32,019 bases of DNA from Methanoregulaceae archaeon (lineage in GTDB: Archaea > Halobacteriota > Methanomicrobia > Methanomicrobiales > Methanospirillaceae), in the NCBI GenBank assembly GCA_015660965.1, contig JACTVG010000012.1:1-32019 (forward strand). Reading direction: 5' to 3'. Position numbers and translations under genes: made by a program. Under the pieces are notes generated by a model. The model saw only the letters and a program-made list of their open reading frames with translations, had not been told where the DNA came from and did no database searches. How positions within the stretch are numbered: position 1 is the stretch's first letter; each line of letters starts with the position of its first letter. Shown here piece after piece: positions 1-7,035 of the stretch.

Positions 1-1
1 C

Positions 2-232
2 CTCAGGAACTGCTTCCCGATAAATGTCCTCAATGCCCTAAAGAACATCCAGGAGGTCTGCAACATCTACTGCGCAACGGCGAACCCCGCCGAGGTTATC
101 ATCGCCGAGTCTGCTACAGGAAGAGGCATCATGGGGGTCATTGACGGGGCGAAACCGAAGGGCGTGGAAGGGCCTGACGGAATCACATGGAGAACGGGAT
201 TACTCCGGAAGTTCGGGTACAAAAGGGGGTGA
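2..232 (+). CDS. Adenosine-specific kinase family protein, 3' fragment
   Basis: The frame is open from the left edge to a TGA and encodes the last 76 residues of a protein whose start lies outside the window. The fragment contains NCFPINVLNALKNIQEVCNI, CATANPAEVI and GIMGVIDGAKPKGVEGPDG, and ends in a WRTGLLRKFGYKRG-like tail. These match my recollection of the adenosine-specific kinase family (Pfam PF04008), a compact protein of about 160 residues found mainly in archaea and a few thermophilic bacteria; members are reported to bind or phosphorylate adenosine. It converges with the RNase III-like gene on the other strand. It is a GC-rich core gene with no visible link to the sugar cluster. 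Family assignment is by motif only. Confidence 0.72.
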   Translation, partial: LRNCFPINVLNALKNIQEVCNIYCATANPAEVIIAESATGRGIMGVIDGAKPKGVEGPDGITWRTGLLRKFGYKRG

Positions 233-340
233 CAATGGGCGCCTCCCCTCTTTCCCGCTTGTGAGAATCTCAACGAGGATGTCCTTCATGAATTATTCAT
301 CAGGCATACTCCCATCCTGGTTTGTATAATTCATTATCTG

Positions 341-370
341 AAAAAACGGGGCAGATGCATATCATCTGCC
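341..370 (-). terminator. Hairpin followed by T-tract, end of the RNase III-like gene
   Basis: On the minus strand an 8-bp perfect stem (GGCAGATG / CATCTGCC, at 350-357 and 363-370, loop of 5) overlaps the stop codon of the RNase III-like gene. It is followed two bases later by six T residues. This looks like an intrinsic terminator. Archaeal termination depends mostly on the U-tract, so the stem may not be essential. Confidence 0.45.
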
Positions 371-823
371 ATGTGGCCTGATCCTGTTGCCATACCACCT
401 GATGACTGCGTCCCTCGCGGCTCCGAAGCCCCCGTCCAGGTAGATTGCCCCGATGGTAGCCTTCAGGGTCTCGGCAAGGACATCGGGTCCCTTCTCCACC
501 ACCCCCTGCTTTCTCTCCCCTGCGCCCAGACGGATGGCTTGGGCAATCCCTATCTGGCCAGCGATACCGGCGAGGGCCTCTTCATGTTCCAGCTGGATCT
601 TCGCCTGGATAATGGCATCGGGTGTGGGGTATCGTGCTCGGATCAGGAGCTCCACGAAAACCGTCTTAAGCACCGCATCCCCCAGAGTGCAGAGGATCTC
701 CTGGTCATCTTGGTGCCTGCCCTGCTGCCGCTCCTCGTTCGCAAACGCTTTCCTGGTCAGGGCCTGGGTGAGGAAGGCCGGGTTCTTGAAATGGTAGCCG
801 ATGTTCTCTTCGATGGTCGCCAT
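362..823 (-). CDS. RNase III-fold protein with degenerate active site, no dsRNA-binding domain
   Basis: A 153-residue protein consisting of one RNase III domain. The signature region reads QEILCTLGDAVL (residues 41-52), against the usual NERLEFLGDAVL, and the second motif reads LAETLKATIGAIYLD (116-130), against LADTVEALIGAIYLD. The second acidic residue of the first motif is Cys45, Asp49 is kept, the Asp of motif two is Glu118 and the final catalytic Glu is Lys121. Two of four metal ligands are therefore lost and one is changed conservatively. There is no C-terminal double-stranded-RNA-binding domain. RNase III is rare in archaea. The fold assignment is firm; nuclease activity is doubtful, so a structural or RNA-binding role, as in some mitochondrial ribosomal RNase III-like proteins, is possible. 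It lies 115 bp downstream of gmd on the same strand. Confidence 0.75.
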   Translation of the reverse strand: MATIEENIGYHFKNPAFLTQALTRKAFANEERQQGRHQDDQEILCTLGDAVLKTVFVELLIRARYPTPDAIIQAKIQLEHEEALAGIAGQIGIAQAIRLGAGERKQGVVEKGPDVLAETLKATIGAIYLDGGFGAARDAVIRWYGNRIRPHGR

Positions 824-938
824 ACCTTCACGCTATCCTTTTTCTTTTGGGGGTATGATGAAAGTATTGTTCCCGGGGTTTCGAGAGGAAGAAACGGCTA
901 GGCGACAACCTTCAAAATCTATTGAATGAATGAACAGG

Positions 939-1991
939 TCAGTCCTCTTTCCACCAGCGTTTGGGGAATTTCTTTGCAAGGATCTCATCTCCTTCCCCTG
1001 GTGGTTCAAGACCTGCGTTACGCAGATCGGCATCGACCATAATTTTAATGAGATCATAAAATTTAATACCGGGCTTCCAACGGAGGATCTTCTCTGCCTT
1101 TCTCGCGTCCGCGATAAGTACTCCAACCTCGGTTGGACGGAAGTAGTTGGGATCGATCTTTACATGTTCATCAGGTGTGAGGCCTGCATAACTGAAGGAC
1201 GCATCAAGAAACTCCTGCACTGAGTGAGCCTCGCCGGTCCCGATAACAAAATCATCGGATTTCTCTGCCTGAAGCATCCTCCACATCGCCTCAACATACT
1301 CGGGGGCAAAGCCCCAGTCCCTGCGCGCCTCGAGGTTACCGAGATAGAGGTATTTTTCTTTTTTTGCCAGGATAGAAGCGATTCCCCGGGTGATCTTTCT
1401 TGTAACGAATGTCTCTCCGCGGCGTGGTGATTCATGATTGAAGAGGATCCCGTTGGAGGCAAAGAGGTTGTAACCCTGCCGGTAATTTCTCACCATCCAG
1501 TAGGCATAGAGCTTTGCACAGGCATACGGGCTGCGCGGCTCAAACGGCGAATCTTCCCCCTGCGGAGGGGTTGCTGTGCCAAACATCTCGCTTGATGATG
1601 CCTGGTAGAAACGGATGGGGTGGCCACTCCTCCGCACGGACTCGAGGATACGGGTTACCCCAAGACCAGTGACGTTTCCGGTGTATTCAGGAATATCGAA
1701 ACTGACCCGCACGTGGCTCTGCGACCCGAGGTGGTAGACCTCGTCAGGCATCAGATTATAGATGATATTTGCGAGCTGCTCCGAGTCGCCCAGATCCCCG
1801 TAATGGAGAAAAAACTGTGCCTTGGGATCATGAGGGTCAACGTAGATATGGTCAATCCTGCTCCGGTTGAATGTTGAAGAGCGCCGGACCATCCCGTGAA
1901 CTTCGTAGCCTTTGCTGAGCAGGAGCTCAGCCAGATACGATCCGTCCTGACCGGTAATTCCCGTAATGAATGCCTTTTTTCCGCTTGACAT
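939..1991 (-). CDS. gmd: GDP-mannose 4,6-dehydratase
   Basis: Converts GDP-D-mannose to GDP-4-keto-6-deoxy-D-mannose in the cytoplasm, the shared precursor of GDP-D-rhamnose, GDP-L-fucose and related sugars. The 350-residue length fits the family. The NADP-binding loop is [12 protein letters not shown] (residues 11-22). The family-typical VRRSST stretch (35-40) binds the cofactor phosphate in known members. The active site is shown by SSSEMFG (132-138) and the Tyr-x3-Lys pair Y156/K160 in SPYACAK. The [16 protein letters not shown] segment is characteristic of Gmd rather than other SDRs. It is divergent from rmd across a 369-bp spacer; with rmd it makes a two-step GDP-6-deoxyhexose pathway feeding the adjacent exporter module. 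Confidence 0.95.
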   Translation of the reverse strand: MSSGKKAFITGITGQDGSYLAELLLSKGYEVHGMVRRSSTFNRSRIDHIYVDPHDPKAQFFLHYGDLGDSEQLANIIYNLMPDEVYHLGSQSHVRVSFDIPEYTGNVTGLGVTRILESVRRSGHPIRFYQASSSEMFGTATPPQGEDSPFEPRSPYACAKLYAYWMVRNYRQGYNLFASNGILFNHESPRRGETFVTRKITRGIASILAKKEKYLYLGNLEARRDWGFAPEYVEAMWRMLQAEKSDDFVIGTGEAHSVQEFLDASFSYAGLTPDEHVKIDPNYFRPTEVGVLIADARKAEKILRWKPGIKFYDLIKIMVDADLRNAGLEPPGEGDEILAKKFPKRWWKED

Positions 1992-2030
1992 TGTGCTTCC
2001 CAGGATAGCAGTCTATTTCTTTTCGATCCT

Positions 2031-2038
2031 ATTAAAAT
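2031..2038 (-). promoter_or_regulatory. TATA-like box for gmd
   Basis: The minus-strand sequence ATTTTAAT lies about 40 bases before the gmd ATG, preceded by an A-rich stretch that could act as a BRE. An archaeal TATA box here would place transcription start roughly 15-20 bases before the gene. Motif inspection only. Confidence 0.35.
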
Positions 2039-2308
2039 CGTTTTCGAACTGCGTGGTGTTAGCCGATCTTGACTCTTATGACCCCATAGAGGATCTTTCA
2101 CCGGCTCTCTACCGGCGGACGCCTCTTGCAGGAATGCTGGGTCTGTTGCGAATCCATTGCCGGAAGGGAACATGTCTGCCTATGGATGTCTGTGAACACA
2201 TGCAATCTTATTCGAAGACCAGAAAGAATGCAGATAGTGGGTTCCTTGGGCAACATTCCGTTAGATAATCAGGGCATTCATGGCTGTTCCTCATACTCTG
2301 CCCATCAG

Positions 2309-2317
2309 ATATTTATG
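2309..2317 (+). promoter_or_regulatory. TATA-like box for rmd
   Basis: The sequence ATATTTATG lies about 45-50 bases before the rmd ATG, at a distance compatible with an archaeal promoter and a short leader. There is no clear Shine-Dalgarno sequence before rmd. Motif inspection only. Confidence 0.3.
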
Positions 2318-2360
2318 AATATGCGATGAATTTTACTCATAACTTGTTTGTGGAACCTGA

Positions 2361-3329
2361 ATGAGATCCATCCTCATCACCGGCATCAGCGGTTTCGTTG
2401 GCGGGCATCTTGCCAATTATCTCCACCGTGTCCGACCTGATGTTGCCCTTCACGGGATGAGCAGGTCCGCTCCTTCCTGGGATTTTATATCATCGCGAGA
2501 GTCCCTGTTGCAAGAAATAGCATTTCATGCAGGGGATATGCAGGATGCGTCCTGGGTAGATGCAACGATACAGGAGATTGACCCGGATGCCATCATCCAA
2601 CTCGCAGCCCAGAGCTCAGTCGCTGAAAGTTGGAAGAACCCCAGGGGGACGGTCCTGAATAACCTCTCGCTCCTTCTCAATGTCTTTGAGGCAGTACGGC
2701 AGAATGACATGAATCCCCGGATTCTGAATGTCGGATCTTCTGAGATCTATGGATCGGTTAAGGAACAGGATTTACCACTTCGGGAGAGCCATAAAGTACA
2801 TGCCCAGAATCCGTATGCCGTGGCACGCTTGGCGCAAGAACAGCTAGCAGCGATCTATTCCGACAGCTATCATTTCCCTGTCGTGTCCACCCGATCATTC
2901 AATCATACAGGGCCCGGCCAGGATACCAGGTTCGTGGTGAGCTCGATCGCAAAACAGGTTGCAGAGATCGCCCGTGGGAAGCGCGATCCGGTGCTCACGA
3001 TAGGGGACGGTTCGATTATCCGGGATTTTCTCGATGTGCGTGATGTGGTTGAAGCGTACCTCAAGCTCGTTGAGCGAGGCCGGTCCGGAGAGGTATACAA
3101 TGTATGCAGCGGTACCGGACGGAAGATCGCTGATATTGCAGCCGCGCTTTCATCCATCGCCGGGATATCCGTACAAGTCAGGACCTCAGCCGACCTGATG
3201 CGCCCGGCGGACAATCCTAATATAGTCGGCAGTAATGAAAAGATCCGACGTGAGATTGGATGGCAGCCCAGAGTATCATTCGATGAGAGCCTGAGGGCGA
3301 TTTATGATTACTGGTATAGCCGGGTATGA
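2361..3329 (+). CDS. rmd: GDP-4-keto-6-deoxy-D-mannose reductase (GDP-D-rhamnose forming), likely
   Basis: A 322-residue extended SDR. The Rossmann loop is ITGISGFVGGHL (residues 6-17). The active site has NVGSSEIYG (123-131), then NPYAVARLAQE, and the substrate region carries RSFNHTGPGQ and RPADNPNIVGSNEKI. These last two segments are typical of the RMD branch, which reduces the Gmd product to GDP-D-rhamnose. The catalytic Tyr-x3-Lys is Y152 with Arg156 in place of Lys, an unusual but possibly subfamily-wide change. It is transcribed away from gmd and toward the glycosyltransferase and exporter genes. GDP-6-deoxytalose or another 4-epimer is a possible alternative product, since stereochemistry cannot be read from sequence. 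Confidence 0.8.
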   Translation: MRSILITGISGFVGGHLANYLHRVRPDVALHGMSRSAPSWDFISSRESLLQEIAFHAGDMQDASWVDATIQEIDPDAIIQLAAQSSVAESWKNPRGTVLNNLSLLLNVFEAVRQNDMNPRILNVGSSEIYGSVKEQDLPLRESHKVHAQNPYAVARLAQEQLAAIYSDSYHFPVVSTRSFNHTGPGQDTRFVVSSIAKQVAEIARGKRDPVLTIGDGSIIRDFLDVRDVVEAYLKLVERGRSGEVYNVCSGTGRKIADIAAALSSIAGISVQVRTSADLMRPADNPNIVGSNEKIRREIGWQPRVSFDESLRAIYDYWYSRV

Positions 3330-3595
3330 CAGGCGATTGGCTGCGGTCTCCATTTTTCGTACTTTATCATTTATATGATTGTTCTTCATCCTACCATGAA
3401 GATATGCGGGTGCTTTCATATGCGGATTATTGCCTAAATCCCTTCCACGTGTAATTCGGCCTGCCCCTACATTGCGATGGAAAAGCCAGAGTGAGAATTC
3501 CGTCTTTTATCGCATGGAAAGATAATTTGAATGACCGGAAACCATACGGTTAACATCGGCTTTGACCAACAGCTAAGGAGAGAGCTCCCTTTGGT

Positions 3596-4681
3596 ATGAA
3601 AGTCGCAATCTTTCACGATTATTTCGGCGCCATTGGAGGGGGAGAGCGGGTCGCCCTTCAGATGGCAAAGATCCTTGATGCCGATATTATTACGACTGAT
3701 ACCGATGCAGTCCGGAGGATCGATCCCACGGTTCGGGTGATCAGCCTGGGAAAGACCATCAAGTTTCCACCGCTGAAGCAGGTATCTGCCAGCCTGATGT
3801 TTGCAACCTGTGATTTTTCCAGTAAGTATGACTTCTTCATCTTCAGTGGTAACTGGGCACATTATGCTTCCCGCCGCCACCATCCGAATCTCTGGTACTG
3901 TTTCACTCCGGTCCGGGCATTCTACGATCTCTACCCGATATTTCTTTCACGTCAGGATCCCCTTACTCGACAGTTCTTTCTTACCTGGGTCGGGTTACAC
4001 CGGCGATTCGATCAGCGGTCAGTGTGCGACATCGACCGCATCATCGCAATCTCGAAGAACGTGCGAACCCGGATTCTGAAATACCATCACAGAGATGCAG
4101 AGGTGATCTATCCTCCGGTCGACGCCAAACGATACAAGTTTATCGAATACGGTGATTTCTGGCTGTCGGTGAATCGCCTCTATCCTGAGAAACGGATCGA
4201 CCTGCAGATTGAGGCCTTCCGGCGCCTGCCTGAAGAGCGCCTGGCAATCGTCGGTGGCTATGCACACGGAGATCACGCCTCCCGGTATGCGGAGGGACTT
4301 ATCAGTGATCTTCCGCCCAATGTCACAATCCTTGGAGAGGTTGGAGAAGATGAACTGCGTGGTCTCTATGCCCGCTGCAGGGGGCACATCTGCACGGCGA
4401 TGGACGAGGATTACGGCCTCACACCCCTCGAAGCGATGGCGAGCGGGAAGCCGGTGATCGCCGTAAGGGAGGGGGGGTACCTTGAGACAGTGACCGAAGA
4501 GACCGGTATCTTTGTTCAGGCAAAGATGGATCAAATAGTGGATGCGGTGCGTTCTATCAGTAGAGATCCGTCCCGTTACCGGATTCCATGCGAGTCACGT
4601 GCCAGGTCTTTCTCGTGCGCACGCTTCCGGGATCAATTGAAGGCCGCAATTACCGCAGGAGATCCACAATCGACACCATGA
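3596..4681 (+). CDS. GT4-family glycosyltransferase (WbaZ/WbpZ-like)
   Basis: A 361-residue retaining, GT-B-fold glycosyltransferase predicted to be cytoplasmic or membrane-associated. The N-terminus MKVAIFHDYFGAIGGGERVA has the glycine-rich loop of GT4 enzymes. The C-terminal half carries SVNRLYPEKRIDLQIEAF (191-208) and the E-x7-E donor-binding motif E271/E279 in DEDYGLTPLEAMASGKPVIA. It resembles mannosyl- and rhamnosyltransferases such as WbaZ and WbpZ that use GDP-sugars. Lying just after rmd and before wzm, it probably uses the GDP-6-deoxyhexose or GDP-mannose in building the exported polymer. The start is set by the conserved N-terminus; an AAGGAG sequence lies 15 bases upstream. Exact linkage and donor are unknown. 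Confidence 0.88.
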   Translation: MKVAIFHDYFGAIGGGERVALQMAKILDADIITTDTDAVRRIDPTVRVISLGKTIKFPPLKQVSASLMFATCDFSSKYDFFIFSGNWAHYASRRHHPNLWYCFTPVRAFYDLYPIFLSRQDPLTRQFFLTWVGLHRRFDQRSVCDIDRIIAISKNVRTRILKYHHRDAEVIYPPVDAKRYKFIEYGDFWLSVNRLYPEKRIDLQIEAFRRLPEERLAIVGGYAHGDHASRYAEGLISDLPPNVTILGEVGEDELRGLYARCRGHICTAMDEDYGLTPLEAMASGKPVIAVREGGYLETVTEETGIFVQAKMDQIVDAVRSISRDPSRYRIPCESRARSFSCARFRDQLKAAITAGDPQSTP

Positions 4682-4897
4682 GATCGTTGGGTTCTGTATC
4701 GACCCCCGCTGATTCTCTTCATCTTCATTGTTGGTAATTTTGTTTCCCGGAATCTTCCACATCGCAGGCCAAGTATTCAAACGATCTCCTGAAGAATGGT
4801 TCGCAAGTCAGCGCCCGCGATTTCATCAACAGATTTTCTACCAGTCACCATCCTTTCCAAGGAAAATCAGACGATATGATATAGAGGGAATGACACA

Positions 4898-5686
4898 ATG
4901 GATGGTAGTGGGGCCATCGTGAACTTCAGCCTGATTGTTGAGCTCGCCAAACGGGATTTCATCGAGAGGTATTCTGGATCTGCCCTCGGGTTTATGTGGT
5001 CCTTCATCTATCCCCTGATCAACATCCTCATCTACATGGTCATCTTCGGCACGTTGATGGGCGCACGGCTCCCGGGGATGACTTCGGTTTGGGGATACGG
5101 AGTCTACCTCATTGCCGGACTCGTGCCCTGGACCGCCTTTGTAAATACTGTGCAGCGATCATCAACGGTCTACCTCGATAAAAAGAATATCATTACAAAG
5201 ATCCATGTCGATCTGCCGACACTGCCACTTTTCATTGTTCTTTCCGAGAGTATCACATTTTTTGTGACTTTAGGGATCTTCCTTGGTATTCTTCTTGTAA
5301 CAGGATTCTCCTTTTCACCTTACCTCGCCCTTGTACCCGTCGTATATATCATCCAGCAGCTGTTCGCCTACGCCCTCGGTTTTTTCCTCGGCATGCTGGT
5401 AGTCTTTCTGCGGGACCTCAAGGAAGTGGTCACCATCGGCATGCAGATCTGGTTCTGGTTCACCCCGATTGTCTATGTTTTCAGCATTCTCCCCGTTGTA
5501 GCCCAGCAGGTCCTTATCTGGAATCCGGCGCTCGCATTCATCTCCGCCTACCACGATATGTTCGTGTTCCAGAGGATGCCGTCATTCTTCTACCTCTCAC
5601 TCGTGACAGGAATTAGTGTGCTGCTGGTTCTGTTTGATTATTTCCTGTTCCGGAAGCTGGAGAAAGATATCCGGGATTTCATCTGA
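4898..5686 (+). CDS. wzm: Polysaccharide ABC exporter permease (Wzm-type)
   Basis: A 262-residue membrane protein of the ABC-2 transporter permease family with about six transmembrane segments. The cytoplasmic N-terminus LIVELAKRDFIERYSGSALG and following FMWSFIYPLINILIYMVIFG are the classic opening of Wzm/TagG/KpsM-like permeases. RDLKEVVTIGMQIWFWFTPIVY in the second half, and a charged C-terminal FRKLEKDIRDFI, also fit. A GAGG sequence lies about 11 bases before the ATG. It pairs with the ATPase 88 bp downstream to move a lipid-linked polysaccharide across the membrane. The neighbouring rmd, glycosyltransferase and methyltransferase genes suggest the cargo is a 6-deoxyhexose or mannose polymer. 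Confidence 0.92.
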   Translation: MDGSGAIVNFSLIVELAKRDFIERYSGSALGFMWSFIYPLINILIYMVIFGTLMGARLPGMTSVWGYGVYLIAGLVPWTAFVNTVQRSSTVYLDKKNIITKIHVDLPTLPLFIVLSESITFFVTLGIFLGILLVTGFSFSPYLALVPVVYIIQQLFAYALGFFLGMLVVFLRDLKEVVTIGMQIWFWFTPIVYVFSILPVVAQQVLIWNPALAFISAYHDMFVFQRMPSFFYLSLVTGISVLLVLFDYFLFRKLEKDIRDFI

Positions 5687-5730
5687 TGATGTCCCAAGCT
5701 GAAGGCGTCAGAAACAGGGATCCTCTCTGC

Positions 5731-5742
5731 GATATTTTTAAT
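5731..5742 (+). promoter_or_regulatory. TATA-like box before wzt
   Basis: An A/T-rich box, GATATTTTTAAT, lies about 35-44 bases before the wzt start in the short spacer after wzm. It could give wzt a promoter separate from the upstream genes. Weak, motif-only evidence. Confidence 0.25.
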
Positions 5743-5774
5743 GTAGTCGGAGAACAAAATCGAGGTACTTCAAT

Positions 5775-7025
5775 ATGATGAAAGTCCAAGGCATCTCGAA
5801 ACGGTTCAAACTCTACCATTCACCTGCCGACCGGCTACGAGAGATCCTGCTCCAGAAGCGATATCACAAGGATTTTCTGGCACTAGACAACGTCTCGTTT
5901 GAGGTGCGCGATGGAGAGACTCTCGGCATCATCGGGCAGAACGGCGCGGGCAAATCCACGCTGTTGAAAATACTATCAGGCATCGTAATCCCGGACAGTG
6001 GGACCATCCATATTGACGGGAAAGTCACCGGGCTCCTTGAGCTCGGCACCGGTTTTAATGCGGAGATGACCGGGCTTGAGAATATTTACATGAACGGGAC
6101 ACTCATCGGCATGAGCAGGGACGAGATTGACCGGAAGAAACAGACCATCATCGATTTCTCCGAGTTGGGGGAGTTCATCCACGAACCCATCAAGACCTAT
6201 TCTTCCGGCATGACGATGCGGCTCGCGTTCTCTATCGCGATTCATGCAGACCCGAAATGTTTCCTTGTTGATGAGGCACTGGCTGTGGGGGATGCGTATT
6301 TCCAGCAGAAATGCATGCGGAAGATCCAGGATTTCCGAGCGAGTGGGGGGTCGATCGTGTTTGTGTCGCATGATATGAATGCGGTGATGACATTATGTGA
6401 TTATGCGATATTATTGGATCATGGGAAGTTGATATCGTATGGGATTCCTCGGAGTATTGTTGATTTATACATATCACGGATATGCATACAATCACATACC
6501 GGCGAAAAAGCAGTTGCTCTCATGGATACAAAAGATACTCTCAATAATCATTCGAACATATCAACAGGTGAAATTGAATTTGATTCAATCAGGATCCTTG
6601 ATTCATCGAAAACTGTCATCACGCATGTTCATAGCGATGATGAGATTATCATATCCTTTTCATTTCGCAGTGAACGCCTTATCGAAGATCCAATATTTGG
6701 CATATTAATTCGGAACCGGTATGGGGTGTCAATTTTTGGGACAAATACCTATCTTTTGCACCAAAAAAACAATCCTCTCCTGCCGGGGAAAATGTATCAG
6801 GTATCCTATCAATTCAAAGTACCTTTACAGCCTGATGATTATTTGATTACCGTTGCCATTGATAATAAAGGAAAAGCAATAAATTCTTTTGATGAATATT
6901 TACTTCGTCTCAATGACATCGCAACATTAAAAGTTGTGCGAAACGAAAAACAACCACTTTATGAAGGGGTCACTAATTTAAATCCTACAATCAATGTAGA
7001 GGCAATTACTAACGGAGTATCCTAA
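5775..7025 (+). CDS. wzt: Polysaccharide ABC exporter ATPase with C-terminal carbohydrate-binding-type domain (Wzt)
   Basis: A 416-residue protein. Residues 1 to about 235 are an ABC ATPase: Walker A GQNGAGKST (54-62), signature YSSGM (142-146), Walker B CFLVDEALAVGD (162-173) and switch histidine in VSHD (197-200). Residues about 260-410 form a beta-rich C-terminal domain of the Wzt type (GEIEFDSIRILDS, GILIRNRYGVSIFGTNT, YLITVAIDNKG), which in bacterial O8/O9a systems binds the modified end of the finished chain. The methyltransferase starts 11 bp downstream, consistent with a capped-chain system. Composition changes inside the gene: bases 6001-6060 have 33 G/C of 60, bases 6841-6900 only 15 of 60. 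This suggests the C-terminal domain was exchanged separately from the ATPase. Confidence 0.93.
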   Translation: MMKVQGISKRFKLYHSPADRLREILLQKRYHKDFLALDNVSFEVRDGETLGIIGQNGAGKSTLLKILSGIVIPDSGTIHIDGKVTGLLELGTGFNAEMTGLENIYMNGTLIGMSRDEIDRKKQTIIDFSELGEFIHEPIKTYSSGMTMRLAFSIAIHADPKCFLVDEALAVGDAYFQQKCMRKIQDFRASGGSIVFVSHDMNAVMTLCDYAILLDHGKLISYGIPRSIVDLYISRICIQSHTGEKAVALMDTKDTLNNHSNISTGEIEFDSIRILDSSKTVITHVHSDDEIIISFSFRSERLIEDPIFGILIRNRYGVSIFGTNTYLLHQKNNPLLPGKMYQVSYQFKVPLQPDDYLITVAIDNKGKAINSFDEYLLRLNDIATLKVVRNEKQPLYEGVTNLNPTINVEAITNGVS

Positions 7026-7035
7026 GGAGTACTGA

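Larger units (their letters stand above)
1992..2360. other. 369-bp divergent intergenic region between gmd and rmd
   Basis: This spacer separates the two divergent sugar-nucleotide genes and carries a TATA-like box near each end. The open frames in it are short, lack convincing start contexts and resemble nothing I recognise. I see no strong hairpin, repeat or RNA gene in it. It is most simply a bidirectional promoter region. Confidence 0.5.

Noticed and set aside
371-901. 176-codon plus-strand frame opposite the RNase III-like gene
   Set aside because: The minus strand encodes a recognisable RNase III domain; the opposing translation has no recognisable motif or start signal and is most simply an antisense shadow.
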